A stretch of 64,000 nt of DNA from Rosistilla oblonga (GTDB lineage: Bacteria > Planctomycetota > Planctomycetia > Pirellulales > Pirellulaceae): the NCBI RefSeq assembly GCF_007751715.1, contig NZ_CP036292.1:1054001-1118000 (forward strand), read 5' to 3'. The notes below the pieces were generated by a model, which was not told the origin of the DNA, ran no database searches, and worked only from the letters and a program-made list of their open reading frames with translations. Below, piece by piece: positions 10,958-20,092 of this stretch (position 1 is its first letter; the number at the start of each line of letters is the position of its first letter). The translations under genes and the position numbers were made by a program.

Positions 10958-11821
10958 CTACTGCAGTGCGAGCTGCAGCCATTGGCGGGCCTGCTGCCGA
11001 TAGCGACTCTCTCGGTGCATCCAAAGGTCCATGTGTGGATGCAGATAGGGACCTTCGGGGATCGCGAACAATTGTTTGGTCGGCACGTCGAGGAACGTGA
11101 ACGCGGCCAGGTCGAGATGATCGATCAAGTAGTTGTCGCGGATCGCGCTGGCCCGCGTGCTGCTGACTAAAACGGGGCGGCCGCGGAGGCGGGCCAATCG
11201 CTGCAGCGCCGATTCGCGGTCGCTGTCGGGATAATTCCATTGCCGCTCGCCGTCAAAGTGGTCGTGGGTGAACATCCCTTTCCAAAAGCTGGCGATTTCA
11301 TCATCGGCGAGTCCGATGTAGCTAGCCGCGATCGCGCCGCGTGAGAATCCGCAGATGAACAGATTCTCGAGGTCGCCGCCGAATTCAGCGCACACGCGAG
11401 GCAGGTTCGTCTTGCAGTAGTCGACCGTCGCTTGGCGATCGCCCCACCAGGTCACCGCGTTCTCTTGCCCGCCAGCTGCGACGCAGGGCATGACTACCCA
11501 GATGAATCCTTCGCCACCGCTGATCCCATATCCGAGGTTCGCATCTTTCACTTGCCCGGTGGAATGCGACGGCGGGAATTTGTTGCCGGTGTATTCGACG
11601 ATCACCGGATATCGGCCGCCAGGCTTCCAATCGACGGGCAGGTACAAAGCGTGATGGACGTTTGTGCCAGCATATTCCGCAGCGACTTGGCGGACTCGTC
11701 TACCAGCCGCGGGTGAACCGTCTTCCATCGCAGGAGTGATCAGATCGCCGTTTGATCCCGCTGCCAAGCCGGCTCCGCAGACCGCGACGAGCCAAACGAT
11801 GGACGTAATCCGTGCACGCAA
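10958..11821 (-). CDS. Secreted alpha/beta hydrolase
   Basis: 287 residues with a signal peptide (SIVWLVAVCGAGLAAG). The middle has the nucleophile elbow GFSRGA, and YPVIVEYTGN looks like the strand before the oxyanion region; LHPHMD near the C-terminus can supply the catalytic His. The overall pattern is that of planctomycete carbohydrate-esterase or peptidase-like hydrolases acting outside the cytoplasm. Substrate unknown. It lies 87 bases downstream of the EF-hand gene on the same strand and may be co-transcribed with it. Confidence 0.75.
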   Translation of the reverse strand: MRARITSIVWLVAVCGAGLAAGSNGDLITPAMEDGSPAAGRRVRQVAAEYAGTNVHHALYLPVDWKPGGRYPVIVEYTGNKFPPSHSTGQVKDANLGYGISGGEGFIWVVMPCVAAGGQENAVTWWGDRQATVDYCKTNLPRVCAEFGGDLENLFICGFSRGAIAASYIGLADDEIASFWKGMFTHDHFDGERQWNYPDSDRESALQRLARLRGRPVLVSSTRASAIRDNYLIDHLDLAAFTFLDVPTKQLFAIPEGPYLHPHMDLWMHRESRYRQQARQWLQLALQ

Positions 11822-11908
11822 CTGAAAACTCCAAATTGCTCGGCGAATCGGTAGCTTAAACGCAGATCGACGGGGCGTCTCTTTGAGTAATACACCGCTT
11901 CGGCCGGC

Positions 11909-13243
11909 TTAACGCGTCGACTTCGCCTTCAACCAGCTGGCGTATTCTTCGACGGTGATCCGAGCGTCTTTGTTGGCGTCTGCGGGGGAGATGTCCAACA
12001 GCATGTCCTTCCATTCCGCCGCCGTCAGCACGCCGTCTTTGTTCTTGTCGCTGCGTTCGATGATCCGTTTGGCATAGCCAACATATTTGGGATCCAACGC
12101 GGCGCCGGAACCAGCGGCGGCAGGCGTTGCCGCGGCGGCCGGTTTGCTGGTGGTCGACGTCATCGCGGACTCCGAACGGGACGACGTGCTGGAACTGCTG
12201 GAGACGCTGCTTCCTGGCGACACTCCCGATTCGACGGCGCTGTAACATTCGCTGGCGGTGATCACGCCATCGGAATTGAGGTCGAATTTGAAGAAGTCGC
12301 TGATCAGATCGTCGTTCCAGACCGAAGCGTATTCGGCCATCATGACTTGCCCGTCGCGATTGCTATCGCGTTCATTGAACCAGCCGGGCAGGCCAGCATC
12401 GGATTCGGCAGCGATCCGGCGATAGGATTTCCGGCCGCCGAAGGGATCTTCGTCGCTGGCCGGTTTCTTTTCCGGTTCGCGCTTCGATTCCCTGCGACTA
12501 CGTTCCTCCTTCACCTCCTCTTCGGCCACGCGTCGGCGGGCGTAGCGGACGGCAAGTTCCGCGGGGGAAAGGCGGCCGTCGCCGTTGCGGTCGAAGTCCA
12601 GCGGATTGCCGAACCAGTTTCCGCTCATCTCCTCTTTGTCGAGGTAGCCGTTTTTGTTGCGGTCGTAGCGTCCCATCCGTTCGGCTGCGGTTCGTTCATC
12701 GCCGGGAGTCACGCGGACGGCAAATAATTCACCCACGCTACCAAATCCTGGCACGGGATCGGCGGGAGCTTCGGGTTCGAACCCCATCACCAGCTGATCG
12801 ACTTCCATCGCCTCATCGACTTCGCGGCGTTCTTGGTCGCGGTCTCTTCCGCGATCGCGATCGCTGCCACGGTCGCTGCCGCGCCCCGAATCACGCTGGC
12901 CGCGCATCTTTTCGAATCCCTGTTTCAACGCGTCCAACGAGATCGGTTTGGACGAATCGATCTTGGGATTCTCGCGAGCCATCCGGTCGATCATGTATTT
13001 CGCGGGGCCCTGCATTTCATCGGTATCGATCATACCGTTGCCGTTGCGATCGAGCCGGTCGATGAAGCTGGAGGGATCGCCTCCGCCTCGGCCACCACGC
13101 CCGCCGCGGTCACCACCTCGATCACCGCGGTCCCCACCACGATCGCCACCGCCTCGACCAAATGGCGGTTGAGACCATCCGTCGGAGGCGATGATGGCGA
13201 GCAGGCAAGCCAACGAACCGATGAGAGCTTGTCGAGAGAACAT
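11909..13243 (-). CDS. Secreted EF-hand protein with seven calcium loops
   Basis: 444 residues from the ATG at 13243, chosen because it begins a signal peptide (MFSRQALIGSLACLLAIIA). The open frame extends upstream to 13729, but that part lies over the PKS thioesterase gene and has no coding character. After the signal comes a low-complexity Gly/Arg/Asp stretch (GRGGGDRGGDRGDRGG). EF-hand loops follow: DRNGNGMIDTDE, DRNKNGYLDKEE, DRNGDGRLSPAE, DSNRDGQVMMAE, DLNSDGVITASE, DKNKDGVLTAAE and DANKDARITVEE. A charged RDRGRDRDQERRE segment separates the first loop from the rest. Such proteins are common in Planctomycetes and presumably bind calcium in the periplasm or envelope. It lies 116 bases downstream of the PKS genes. 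Confidence 0.88.
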   Translation of the reverse strand: MFSRQALIGSLACLLAIIASDGWSQPPFGRGGGDRGGDRGDRGGDRGGRGGRGGGDPSSFIDRLDRNGNGMIDTDEMQGPAKYMIDRMARENPKIDSSKPISLDALKQGFEKMRGQRDSGRGSDRGSDRDRGRDRDQERREVDEAMEVDQLVMGFEPEAPADPVPGFGSVGELFAVRVTPGDERTAAERMGRYDRNKNGYLDKEEMSGNWFGNPLDFDRNGDGRLSPAELAVRYARRRVAEEEVKEERSRRESKREPEKKPASDEDPFGGRKSYRRIAAESDAGLPGWFNERDSNRDGQVMMAEYASVWNDDLISDFFKFDLNSDGVITASECYSAVESGVSPGSSVSSSSSTSSRSESAMTSTTSKPAAAATPAAAGSGAALDPKYVGYAKRIIERSDKNKDGVLTAAEWKDMLLDISPADANKDARITVEEYASWLKAKSTR

Positions 13244-13359
13244 GCTGAAAATCCTAAGGGCAACAAAAAACTGGACGATCCCACAACCAAGGCGCAGGGC
13301 GCCACCGATTTTAACCCTGGTCGGGCCGCAGAGTTCCGAAATTGTGGCGGAGGAATTCG

Positions 13360-16300
13360 CTATTGCTGGCCGATGGCTGCATATTCGGGGGCGGGAGTGC
13401 TCTGCGGCGGTTGCAGCATCGCGAGCCCTTCGTCGATCGATTGCTCGATTTTCACTGCCAATTGCCGCACAAACGGATCGACCATCAGGCCGGCCGGGTA
13501 AGCTTCCATGCGGTGATATTCCGCTCCTTCGACAGCTTCCAGTTCCGCTCCGAGATGGCATTTGTAATCGCGGCGGGGCCGGAAATGGACGATCCGCCCC
13601 GGGTAGGGCTTGGGAACATACGCTTCGCAAATCGCGTCGTGCTGTCGCCACAGATCGGCCATGTTGACGGTCGCCCCGATCCGCCGCGGTTTCTTTTTCG
13701 AGAACAATCGCGCGATCGAACCCCGCCAAACCTTGGTGCGGACGCCCAGCGAGTGGAGCTTGGACGACAGGAACAGCCGTTTTTCCTGCGAGTTCAGCAG
13801 CAGGAAGTTCCGCAAATGGAATTCAACGCGTTGGCGGCCGTAGCTGAGTTTCGTCGCCGTGGTCGGATTGGTCGATGGAGCGGTCAGCCAGTTGTAGGTC
13901 TCGATCATTGCGAGCATCGCGACCTGTTCGCCAGCGGCGGTCAATTGTTGGGCGATCTCGAGCGCAACAGTGCCGCCGGAACAATAGCCGGCCAATAGAT
14001 AGGGGCCGTGCGGTTGGACTTCGCGAATTTCCCGCACCAATCCGGCGGCAAACTCTTCCAACGTATCGGCGATCGGCAGCCCCAAGACGCCGGGCGAATT
14101 TAAGCCATACAGCGGCTGGTCTTCTCCCAAATGATCGGCCAACGCGTGATAGATCATCGTCAATCCATCGGCGGCGGGAGTGCAGAACAGCGGCGTGCGA
14201 TCCCCTTCGGGCTGGATCTCGACGAGCGTCGAGATCCAAGAATCGCTGGCGGGCGAGCTGACCGCTGGTAAAGCGACGCTGCTAGCCTGCGTCGCTATCG
14301 ACTTTTTTTTTTCGTCGGACTCGCAAACGTCCGACGCGGCAACGGGATCGGGGAAGAAACCGCCGCGGCGGATCTCCAAGCAGCTCTCCTGAACCGCATT
14401 GATCACGTGCGCGATATCTTCATCGGAATGTTCGGTCGAGAGGAAACAGTTGTCTCCCCAGCCGCGAGTGAAGACGCCGCGATCCAACATGTGGAAATAC
14501 AACATGTCGGCGTATTCCAGATCGGGCGGGAACATGAATCGGAACTGCGAAGCGAATTGAGCGACGCGGATCGGGAACTGTTCGCGTTCAAAAAATGCGT
14601 TTAGCGTTTGGACCAGACGCGTCGTCTTGTCGGTCAGTTGTCGTTGCAGCGCGGGCCCTTCCTCTTTCAGCTTCATCAGCACTTGATGCGCCGCAGCCAA
14701 GCCCAGCGGGTGCCGGACAAATGTGCCGGCGAAGAAGGTCATGTCGGCTTCGGGTTCCGAATCGTCTTCGAACTTCCACGTGCCGCCATCCAGGGCATCC
14801 ATGTATTTTCGCGAACCGGCCAACGCGCCGATCGGCATTCCGCCGCCGAGGATCTTGCCGTAGGTCGACATGTCGGCCCAGACATCGAACCATTCTTGAG
14901 CTCCGCCTTGAGCGGCTCGGAATCCGGTGATCACTTCGTCCATGATCATCGCCATGTTCTTTTCGCGAGTGATCCGGCGAATCGCTTGCAGGAATTCCTT
15001 GGGCTGCAAAAACGGATCGGCACTCTGGACCGGTTCGATCAGCACCGCGGCGATCTCATCGGATCGCTGTTCGAGCACCTGCAGGGCTTCGGGCGTTCCG
15101 TAATCCAGCACGATCGCGTTGTCGGCAAACGTTTGAGGGACTCCGGGAGCGGCGGGGGAGGAGATGCGGCGGTCGCCGATCCGGCTGGATCGACACAAGA
15201 CTTGGTCGAAGTTGCCGTGGTAGTCCTTATTAAAGTAGACGAACTTCGATTTGCCGGTCACGGTGCGGGCCAATCGCAGCGCCGCCATGACAGCTTCGGA
15301 GCCGGTGCAGCAGAAGGTGGCGCGTTCTTTTCGCGAGAAGTCGCACAACAATTGAGCGACTTCGCCAGCGATCGCCGACTGCGGGCCAACTTCTACTCCG
15401 CGATCCAATTGTTCGTGCAACGCTTTGGTGACGAAGTCGGGTGATTGGCCGAACAGGTTCAATCCGAAGCCCATCGCGATGTCGACGTATTGGTTGCCGT
15501 CGATGTCCCACAGCTTGGAACCCTTGGAGCGTTCGACAGCGATCTGATAGACCATCGATTTCCAGATCCGGCGGTATCCCGCCACGCCGCGCGGATCGGC
15601 AAAGTGATCGCGGTGCGTTTGAGCGTGCTGACGCGATTTGGCGGTCCGCCGCGTGAAGCGGTCCATGAATTGATTCAGGTGCTGTTGCTGTTGGTCGGTC
15701 AAACCGTTGTTGGTCCCTTTGCGAACCGGTTTGTAGGGACCAAAGCGTTCGAATTTGTTGACAGGCTTGGGAGCCGGGGCGATCGCCGCGGGAGCGTCGC
15801 TAGCGCAAGCTTGCCCGTTGTTAGACGCGCAGCTTTGGCTGGCGCCGGCGTCGACGGCAGTTGGCGACGGGGCGGGGGCTGCCGGTGCGGCGGCGATCGG
15901 TTGTGATGCGGGCTGCGGCGCCGCGATGGGCTGCGGCGCGGGAATCGTTGCCGCCGGCATCACGGGGCTGGCGGGCATTGGTTGCCCGGTGAGCATCGCC
16001 AAATGAGAAGCCATCAATGCGTTGTGTTGCAGGATGATCTGTTCGACTCCGCTGACGCTGGCCACGGGGCCGCTGTAGGTGACCGGTGCGGCAGGGGCTG
16101 CGATCGGAGTGACGGGTGTCGCTGGCAACGGTTGCGGTGGCGTTGGGATCATCGCCGCGGCGGGTTGCGGCGGCGCTACCGCGGCAACCACAGGAGCCGT
16201 CGGCGCGGCTGGTTGTGCTTCGACCACCGGGGCTGCAGGTGTCGCCACAGGTTCCGGTTGTGGTGTTGGTTCCGCGACTGGTTCTGCGGCGGCAGGGTGG

Positions 16301-16599
16301 GTGACTGGTGCCGGCATTTCGGGAGCGGGAGCTGCTGCGGGGGCAGGCATTTGATCGACCAAGTGGGCGATCAACGCATCGACCGACGTGACCTCTTCGA
16401 TCAACTGGCGGAACGAGACCTTGACCGAAAACCGCTGCTTGATCTCTTGGCTCAATTGGATCAGGAACAACGAATCGAAGCCGAGTTCCATGAAGGTCGC
16501 GTCGCGATCGAGATCTGCGATTGCATAACCGGTCCGCTCGCGCAGCAGTGTCGAAAGCGTGTTTTCAACGTGGGTAAAACCGGGGTCAAGTCGATCCAT
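13360..16599 (-). CDS. ACP - class III aminotransferase - thioesterase megaprotein (PKS module, part 2)
   Basis: 1079 residues in four parts. (1) Acyl carrier domain, residues 8-83, phosphopantetheine site LGFDSL (Ser43). (2) An Ala/Pro-rich linker, about 84-285. (3) A PLP-dependent class III aminotransferase, about 340-750, with CTGSEAVMAALRLAR, MDEVITGFR and the PLP lysine in STYGKILGGG (Lys582); it resembles the AMT domain of iturin/mycosubtilin synthases, which aminates a beta-keto thioester. (4) A thioesterase, about 790-1070, with nucleophile motif GYCSGG: Cys873 replaces the usual Ser, with Glu900 (MIETYN) and His1029 (EYHRM) as the probable partners. The gene starts 25 bases after the KS-AT stop, and that protein lacks an ACP, so the two form one assembly line. 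Inferred product: a beta-amino acyl chain released by the thioesterase. Confidence 0.88.
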   Translation of the reverse strand: MDRLDPGFTHVENTLSTLLRERTGYAIADLDRDATFMELGFDSLFLIQLSQEIKQRFSVKVSFRQLIEEVTSVDALIAHLVDQMPAPAAAPAPEMPAPVTHPAAAEPVAEPTPQPEPVATPAAPVVEAQPAAPTAPVVAAVAPPQPAAAMIPTPPQPLPATPVTPIAAPAAPVTYSGPVASVSGVEQIILQHNALMASHLAMLTGQPMPASPVMPAATIPAPQPIAAPQPASQPIAAAPAAPAPSPTAVDAGASQSCASNNGQACASDAPAAIAPAPKPVNKFERFGPYKPVRKGTNNGLTDQQQQHLNQFMDRFTRRTAKSRQHAQTHRDHFADPRGVAGYRRIWKSMVYQIAVERSKGSKLWDIDGNQYVDIAMGFGLNLFGQSPDFVTKALHEQLDRGVEVGPQSAIAGEVAQLLCDFSRKERATFCCTGSEAVMAALRLARTVTGKSKFVYFNKDYHGNFDQVLCRSSRIGDRRISSPAAPGVPQTFADNAIVLDYGTPEALQVLEQRSDEIAAVLIEPVQSADPFLQPKEFLQAIRRITREKNMAMIMDEVITGFRAAQGGAQEWFDVWADMSTYGKILGGGMPIGALAGSRKYMDALDGGTWKFEDDSEPEADMTFFAGTFVRHPLGLAAAHQVLMKLKEEGPALQRQLTDKTTRLVQTLNAFFEREQFPIRVAQFASQFRFMFPPDLEYADMLYFHMLDRGVFTRGWGDNCFLSTEHSDEDIAHVINAVQESCLEIRRGGFFPDPVAASDVCESDEKKKSIATQASSVALPAVSSPASDSWISTLVEIQPEGDRTPLFCTPAADGLTMIYHALADHLGEDQPLYGLNSPGVLGLPIADTLEEFAAGLVREIREVQPHGPYLLAGYCSGGTVALEIAQQLTAAGEQVAMLAMIETYNWLTAPSTNPTTATKLSYGRQRVEFHLRNFLLLNSQEKRLFLSSKLHSLGVRTKVWRGSIARLFSKKKPRRIGATVNMADLWRQHDAICEAYVPKPYPGRIVHFRPRRDYKCHLGAELEAVEGAEYHRMEAYPAGLMVDPFVRQLAVKIEQSIDEGLAMLQPPQSTPAPEYAAIGQQ

Positions 16600-16624
16600 T
16601 GCTATTCTCGAGACAGTTCTTTGA

Positions 16625-19591
16625 TTAGGTGCGTCGTATTTGGTTTAGCAGCGTCATCTGTTGGTTCATCAACTGCATCTGCTGTTGGATCACCGTTTGG
16701 GCAACGCTGGTCGTGTGAGTTGGTAAAGGTTGTTGCGGAACCGTTGTGGCGGCCTGTTGGGCGACCGGCGGTTCGGCAGCCACTTCCACCGCCGGTTGCG
16801 GCGCCGGTTGTGGCTGTGGTTCGGGAGCCGATGTCGCTGGCTTTTCGGTCGACGCAGCAGGGTTCTGCTCGCGATCGGTTTTGCCACGCTGCAAGTCGGT
16901 TTCGAACGAATACCGTTGGCGTTCAAAGCGATACATAGGCAAGTGTAATCGCGACCTTAATTCGCCCGCGTAGACTTTTGTCCAATCGAGCGTTACGCCT
17001 TGTTGCCACAACCGTCCAATCGTTGTAACCGTAAACCTTGCGTCGGTTGCCGCCTGACTGACATGAGGCAACGACGAAAGCACATGTTGGCGGTTGGTGT
17101 CCAGCGGTTGCTGCCGCGCCAAGGTGCTCAAGGCTTGGTTGGGGCCAACTTCCAAGAGGACCAAGTCGCCCGAATGCTGTGCGATCAATGCGGCCAAGGC
17201 GTCGGAGAAGCGAACCGGTTCGCGAATCTGACGCGCCCAATAGACCGGATCGGTCGCGGTGGCGGCATCCATCGGCAGCGCTGTCACCGATGAAACGATC
17301 GGGATCGTCGGCGGATGCAACTCGATTTTTCGGACTTCCTGTTCGAACGGTTCGATCGCCGCGTCCATCATGCGGGAATGGAATGCGTGGGAGGTTCGCA
17401 GCGTGCGGCAGGCGATGCCTTCGCCGTGTCGGCCCGCTTCGATCTCGGCGGCGAAAGCCGTGACGGCTTCGCTTGGACCGGAGATGACACAGAACGCGGG
17501 GCCGTTGATCGCCGCAATCTCGAGCGATTCTGGCAGCAACGGCTGCAAACGCTCTTCTGACAATTGGACCGCCATCATCGAACCCGCTGGCAGCGACTGC
17601 ATCAACCGGCCGCGAAGGGCTACCAATCGAGCGGCATCTTCCATCGACATCACGCCGGCCAAGGCGGCGGCAGCGAATTCGCCAACGCTGTGCCCGATCA
17701 GCGTCGTCGGCTGGACGCCTAACGATTGCCACCATTTCCCCAACGCCCAAGAGATCATGAAGAGCGCCGGTTGGGCGATTTCAGTTTGATCCAAGCGATC
17801 GGTCGGCGGGGCGTCAGCGGCGGGAAAGACGAGAGTGCGAAGGTCGAGATCCAGATGCGGCGTCAAGCATTCTGCACAGGCATCGAGATGTTCAGCGAAG
17901 ACCGGTTCGGTTTCGTAGAGCGCGCGGGCCATGTCGATGTGCTGCGATCCCTGGCCGGGGAACAGGAACGCAATCGGTGTCGCGGTGGCGCGATTGTCGA
18001 CGGTCGGCGCCTGCTTGGGGCTGCGCGAGCGGAGCAATTCCACCGCTTCGGGCAGATCGCTGGCAACGACGACACGTTTGTGGCGGAACGTCTTGCGGCC
18101 AACTTGCAGCGTGTGGCTGACGTCGGCCAGATTCAGGTCGTTGTTGTCGGCAAGGTGTTGCGCCAAGTCGTCGCTCATTTGATCGAGCGCTGCCAGCGAG
18201 CGAGCCGATAGTCGGATCAGATGACAGGGACGCGGCGACGCCAGCGATTCGGAAGCGGGAGCTTCTTCGATCACCAAGTGGGCATTGGTTCCACCGACAC
18301 CAAAGGCGCTGACGCCGGCGCGGCGCGGCCCCGTCGGCGATTCCCAATCAGTCAGTTTGTCGTTGATGATGAAGGGGCTGTTGGCGAAATCGATCTTGGG
18401 GTTGGGCGATTTGAAATGCAGCATCGGCGGGATCTGGCGATGCCGCAGGGACAGACTGGTTTTGATCACGCTGCTGACGCCCGCCGCGACATCCAGGTGC
18501 CCGACGTTGGTTTTCAGCGATCCGATCCGACAGAACTGCTTCTTGTCGGTCGTCTCGCGAAACGCTTCGGTGAGCGCGTTGACTTCGATCGGATCGCCGA
18601 CCAGAGTGCCGGTGCCGTGAGCTTCGACGTAGCTGATCGTATCGGCGGTGATCCCCGCGCGGCGATGGGCCAGTTTGATCGCAGTCGATTGTCCGGAGAC
18701 GCTCGGTGCGGTGTAGCCCATTTTGTCGCCGCCGTCGTTGTTTACTCCCCAGCCGCGGATCACGGCATAGATGTCGTCGCGATCGGCGATCGCATCGCTC
18801 AACCGTTTCAGCACGACGGCGCCAACTCCGTCGCCAAAGATCGTCCCACAGGCGTCGGCGTCGAAGGTGCGGCACGATCCATCGGGTGAAAGGATCGAGT
18901 CTTCGGTGTGCAGATATCCCTGCTGCTGCGGAAACGTGACGGTCACTCCGCCGCTGATCGCCATGTCACACGAACGGGCCATCAAGTTTTCGCAAGCTTG
19001 CGAGATCGCCACCAGCGAAGTCGAACAAGCTGACTGAACGGCGACGCTTGGTCCACGTAGATTCAACTGGTAGGCGACTCGCGTGGCGAGATAGTCTTTG
19101 TCGTTGGAGATCTCCGCGGTCAAGCTGCCGCCGGGATACGAATCGGCCAGCGACTCGCGGAACTCCGCATCGGCAGCCAGCCGTGTGAAGATGTAGGTGT
19201 TCATGTGGCAGCCGGCAAAGACACCGACGCGGCCGGGAGCTGCATCGGGGACGTAGCCGGCGTTTTCCATCGCGTGCCAGGCCATCTCCAAGAACAAGCG
19301 ATGCTGCGGATCCATGTCGACAGCTTGCTTGGGATAGATGCCGAAGAACTGGGCGTCGAAGAAGTCAGCGTCTTTGACGACCGCGGCTCGCGGAACGTAA
19401 TTCGGATGCGACGGCAGGCTGCTGTTCGGGTTGTGCCCCTCCGGAACGTCGGTTACGCCGCTGAGTCCCGCCGCCAGATTTTTCCAGAACGTTGGGGCAT
19501 CGTCGGCGCCAGGAAACCGCCCGGCGAGACCGATGATGGCGACGCTGTCGGTTGTGGTGTCAGCGGATGTTGGTTCCGTGGCGTTGTTCAT
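16625..19591 (-). CDS. Type I polyketide synthase, ketosynthase - acyltransferase (PKS module, part 1)
   Basis: 988 residues from the ATG at 19591, which puts the KS start (VAIIGLAGRFPG) at residue 17; the open frame extends 59 codons further upstream without domain support. The ketosynthase (about 15-445) has the full catalytic set: Cys189 in ACSTSL, His325 in EAHGTGT, His365 in KTNVGH. The acyltransferase (about 538-850) has GHSVGE with Ser635 and HAFH at 735-738, the pattern usually linked to malonyl-CoA. The C-terminus is a Pro/Gln/Ala-rich tail ending in a Gln/Met-rich helix, a possible docking region. No KR, DH, ER or ACP domain is present. It would elongate an acyl starter once and pass the beta-keto chain to the ACP of the next gene. 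The starter-loading enzyme and PPTase are not in the window. Confidence 0.9.
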   Translation of the reverse strand: MNNATEPTSADTTTDSVAIIGLAGRFPGADDAPTFWKNLAAGLSGVTDVPEGHNPNSSLPSHPNYVPRAAVVKDADFFDAQFFGIYPKQAVDMDPQHRLFLEMAWHAMENAGYVPDAAPGRVGVFAGCHMNTYIFTRLAADAEFRESLADSYPGGSLTAEISNDKDYLATRVAYQLNLRGPSVAVQSACSTSLVAISQACENLMARSCDMAISGGVTVTFPQQQGYLHTEDSILSPDGSCRTFDADACGTIFGDGVGAVVLKRLSDAIADRDDIYAVIRGWGVNNDGGDKMGYTAPSVSGQSTAIKLAHRRAGITADTISYVEAHGTGTLVGDPIEVNALTEAFRETTDKKQFCRIGSLKTNVGHLDVAAGVSSVIKTSLSLRHRQIPPMLHFKSPNPKIDFANSPFIINDKLTDWESPTGPRRAGVSAFGVGGTNAHLVIEEAPASESLASPRPCHLIRLSARSLAALDQMSDDLAQHLADNNDLNLADVSHTLQVGRKTFRHKRVVVASDLPEAVELLRSRSPKQAPTVDNRATATPIAFLFPGQGSQHIDMARALYETEPVFAEHLDACAECLTPHLDLDLRTLVFPAADAPPTDRLDQTEIAQPALFMISWALGKWWQSLGVQPTTLIGHSVGEFAAAALAGVMSMEDAARLVALRGRLMQSLPAGSMMAVQLSEERLQPLLPESLEIAAINGPAFCVISGPSEAVTAFAAEIEAGRHGEGIACRTLRTSHAFHSRMMDAAIEPFEQEVRKIELHPPTIPIVSSVTALPMDAATATDPVYWARQIREPVRFSDALAALIAQHSGDLVLLEVGPNQALSTLARQQPLDTNRQHVLSSLPHVSQAATDARFTVTTIGRLWQQGVTLDWTKVYAGELRSRLHLPMYRFERQRYSFETDLQRGKTDREQNPAASTEKPATSAPEPQPQPAPQPAVEVAAEPPVAQQAATTVPQQPLPTHTTSVAQTVIQQQMQLMNQQMTLLNQIRRT

Positions 19592-20092
19592 GGGTGGTTG
19601 TGGATCCTTACGCAATCGTGGGGGCGAATCGACCGCCACTAAACCGGTTCGCGGAGCGTGCGGATTAAGAGTGGTCGGCTGCGTTCTAGAATCCTCTGCT
19701 CGATCTGCGATGTGTTCACTTGGGGACTCCGGCGATGGTAATCCTGGAAAAACAGAAGGGATCGCCACGCTTTTTCGGAATAAGCGGGTGATTCCGGTTT
19801 TGTTGGTACTCCATTGAGGGGGTGGTTCGCTGGCGGCCTGGGCTCTTCAGCCGTGAACTAGGTGATGCGTTGGGGCACCATGGTGGGTAGATGTTGAGAA
19901 ATCGCAACCTCATCTGTTGCGTGGGCGCATCGGCCAATTTCTTTGCCAAACGCTGGTGCTTTTTCGTAAGTCGTGACAGGATCGGTGTTTAAGCATCTTG
20001 ATCCGCTCTGTTCCCGTCGTCTGGCATCCAGCGTGCTTTTGTCACCCTGCGTCCCACACACGATCCAACGCACCGGGAGAGAGGAAAACACC
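19592..20092. other. Divergent intergenic region between the PKS operon and rpoD
   Basis: 501 bases without a supported gene; it must hold the promoters of both divergent units. An imperfect dyad CGGAAT(N9)ATTCCG lies at 19776-19796, about 190 bases upstream of the KS-AT start, and could be an operator. No clear -35/-10 pair was found. The short open frames here lack coding character. Confidence 0.4.

Noticed and set aside
13244-13729. N-terminal 162-codon extension of the EF-hand open frame
   Set aside because: It overlaps the thioesterase coding sequence and is Arg-rich; the signal peptide begins at 13243.
12347-13998. Plus-strand frames (126, 222, 218 codons) over the EF-hand and PKS thioesterase genes
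   Set aside because: Low-complexity Ala/Val/Arg translations antisense to well-supported genes.
14288-14313. Run of ten T near 14308 as a possible frameshift site in the PKS gene
   Set aside because: It encodes a lysine-rich linker (EKKKS) between aminotransferase and thioesterase and the frame stays open on both sides, so no frameshift is needed.
14608-15444. 278-codon plus-strand open frame opposite the aminotransferase gene (also 15982-16938, 318 codons)
   Set aside because: The opposite strand carries complete, recognisable catalytic domains; these frames are GC-driven antisense shadows without any known motif or start signal.
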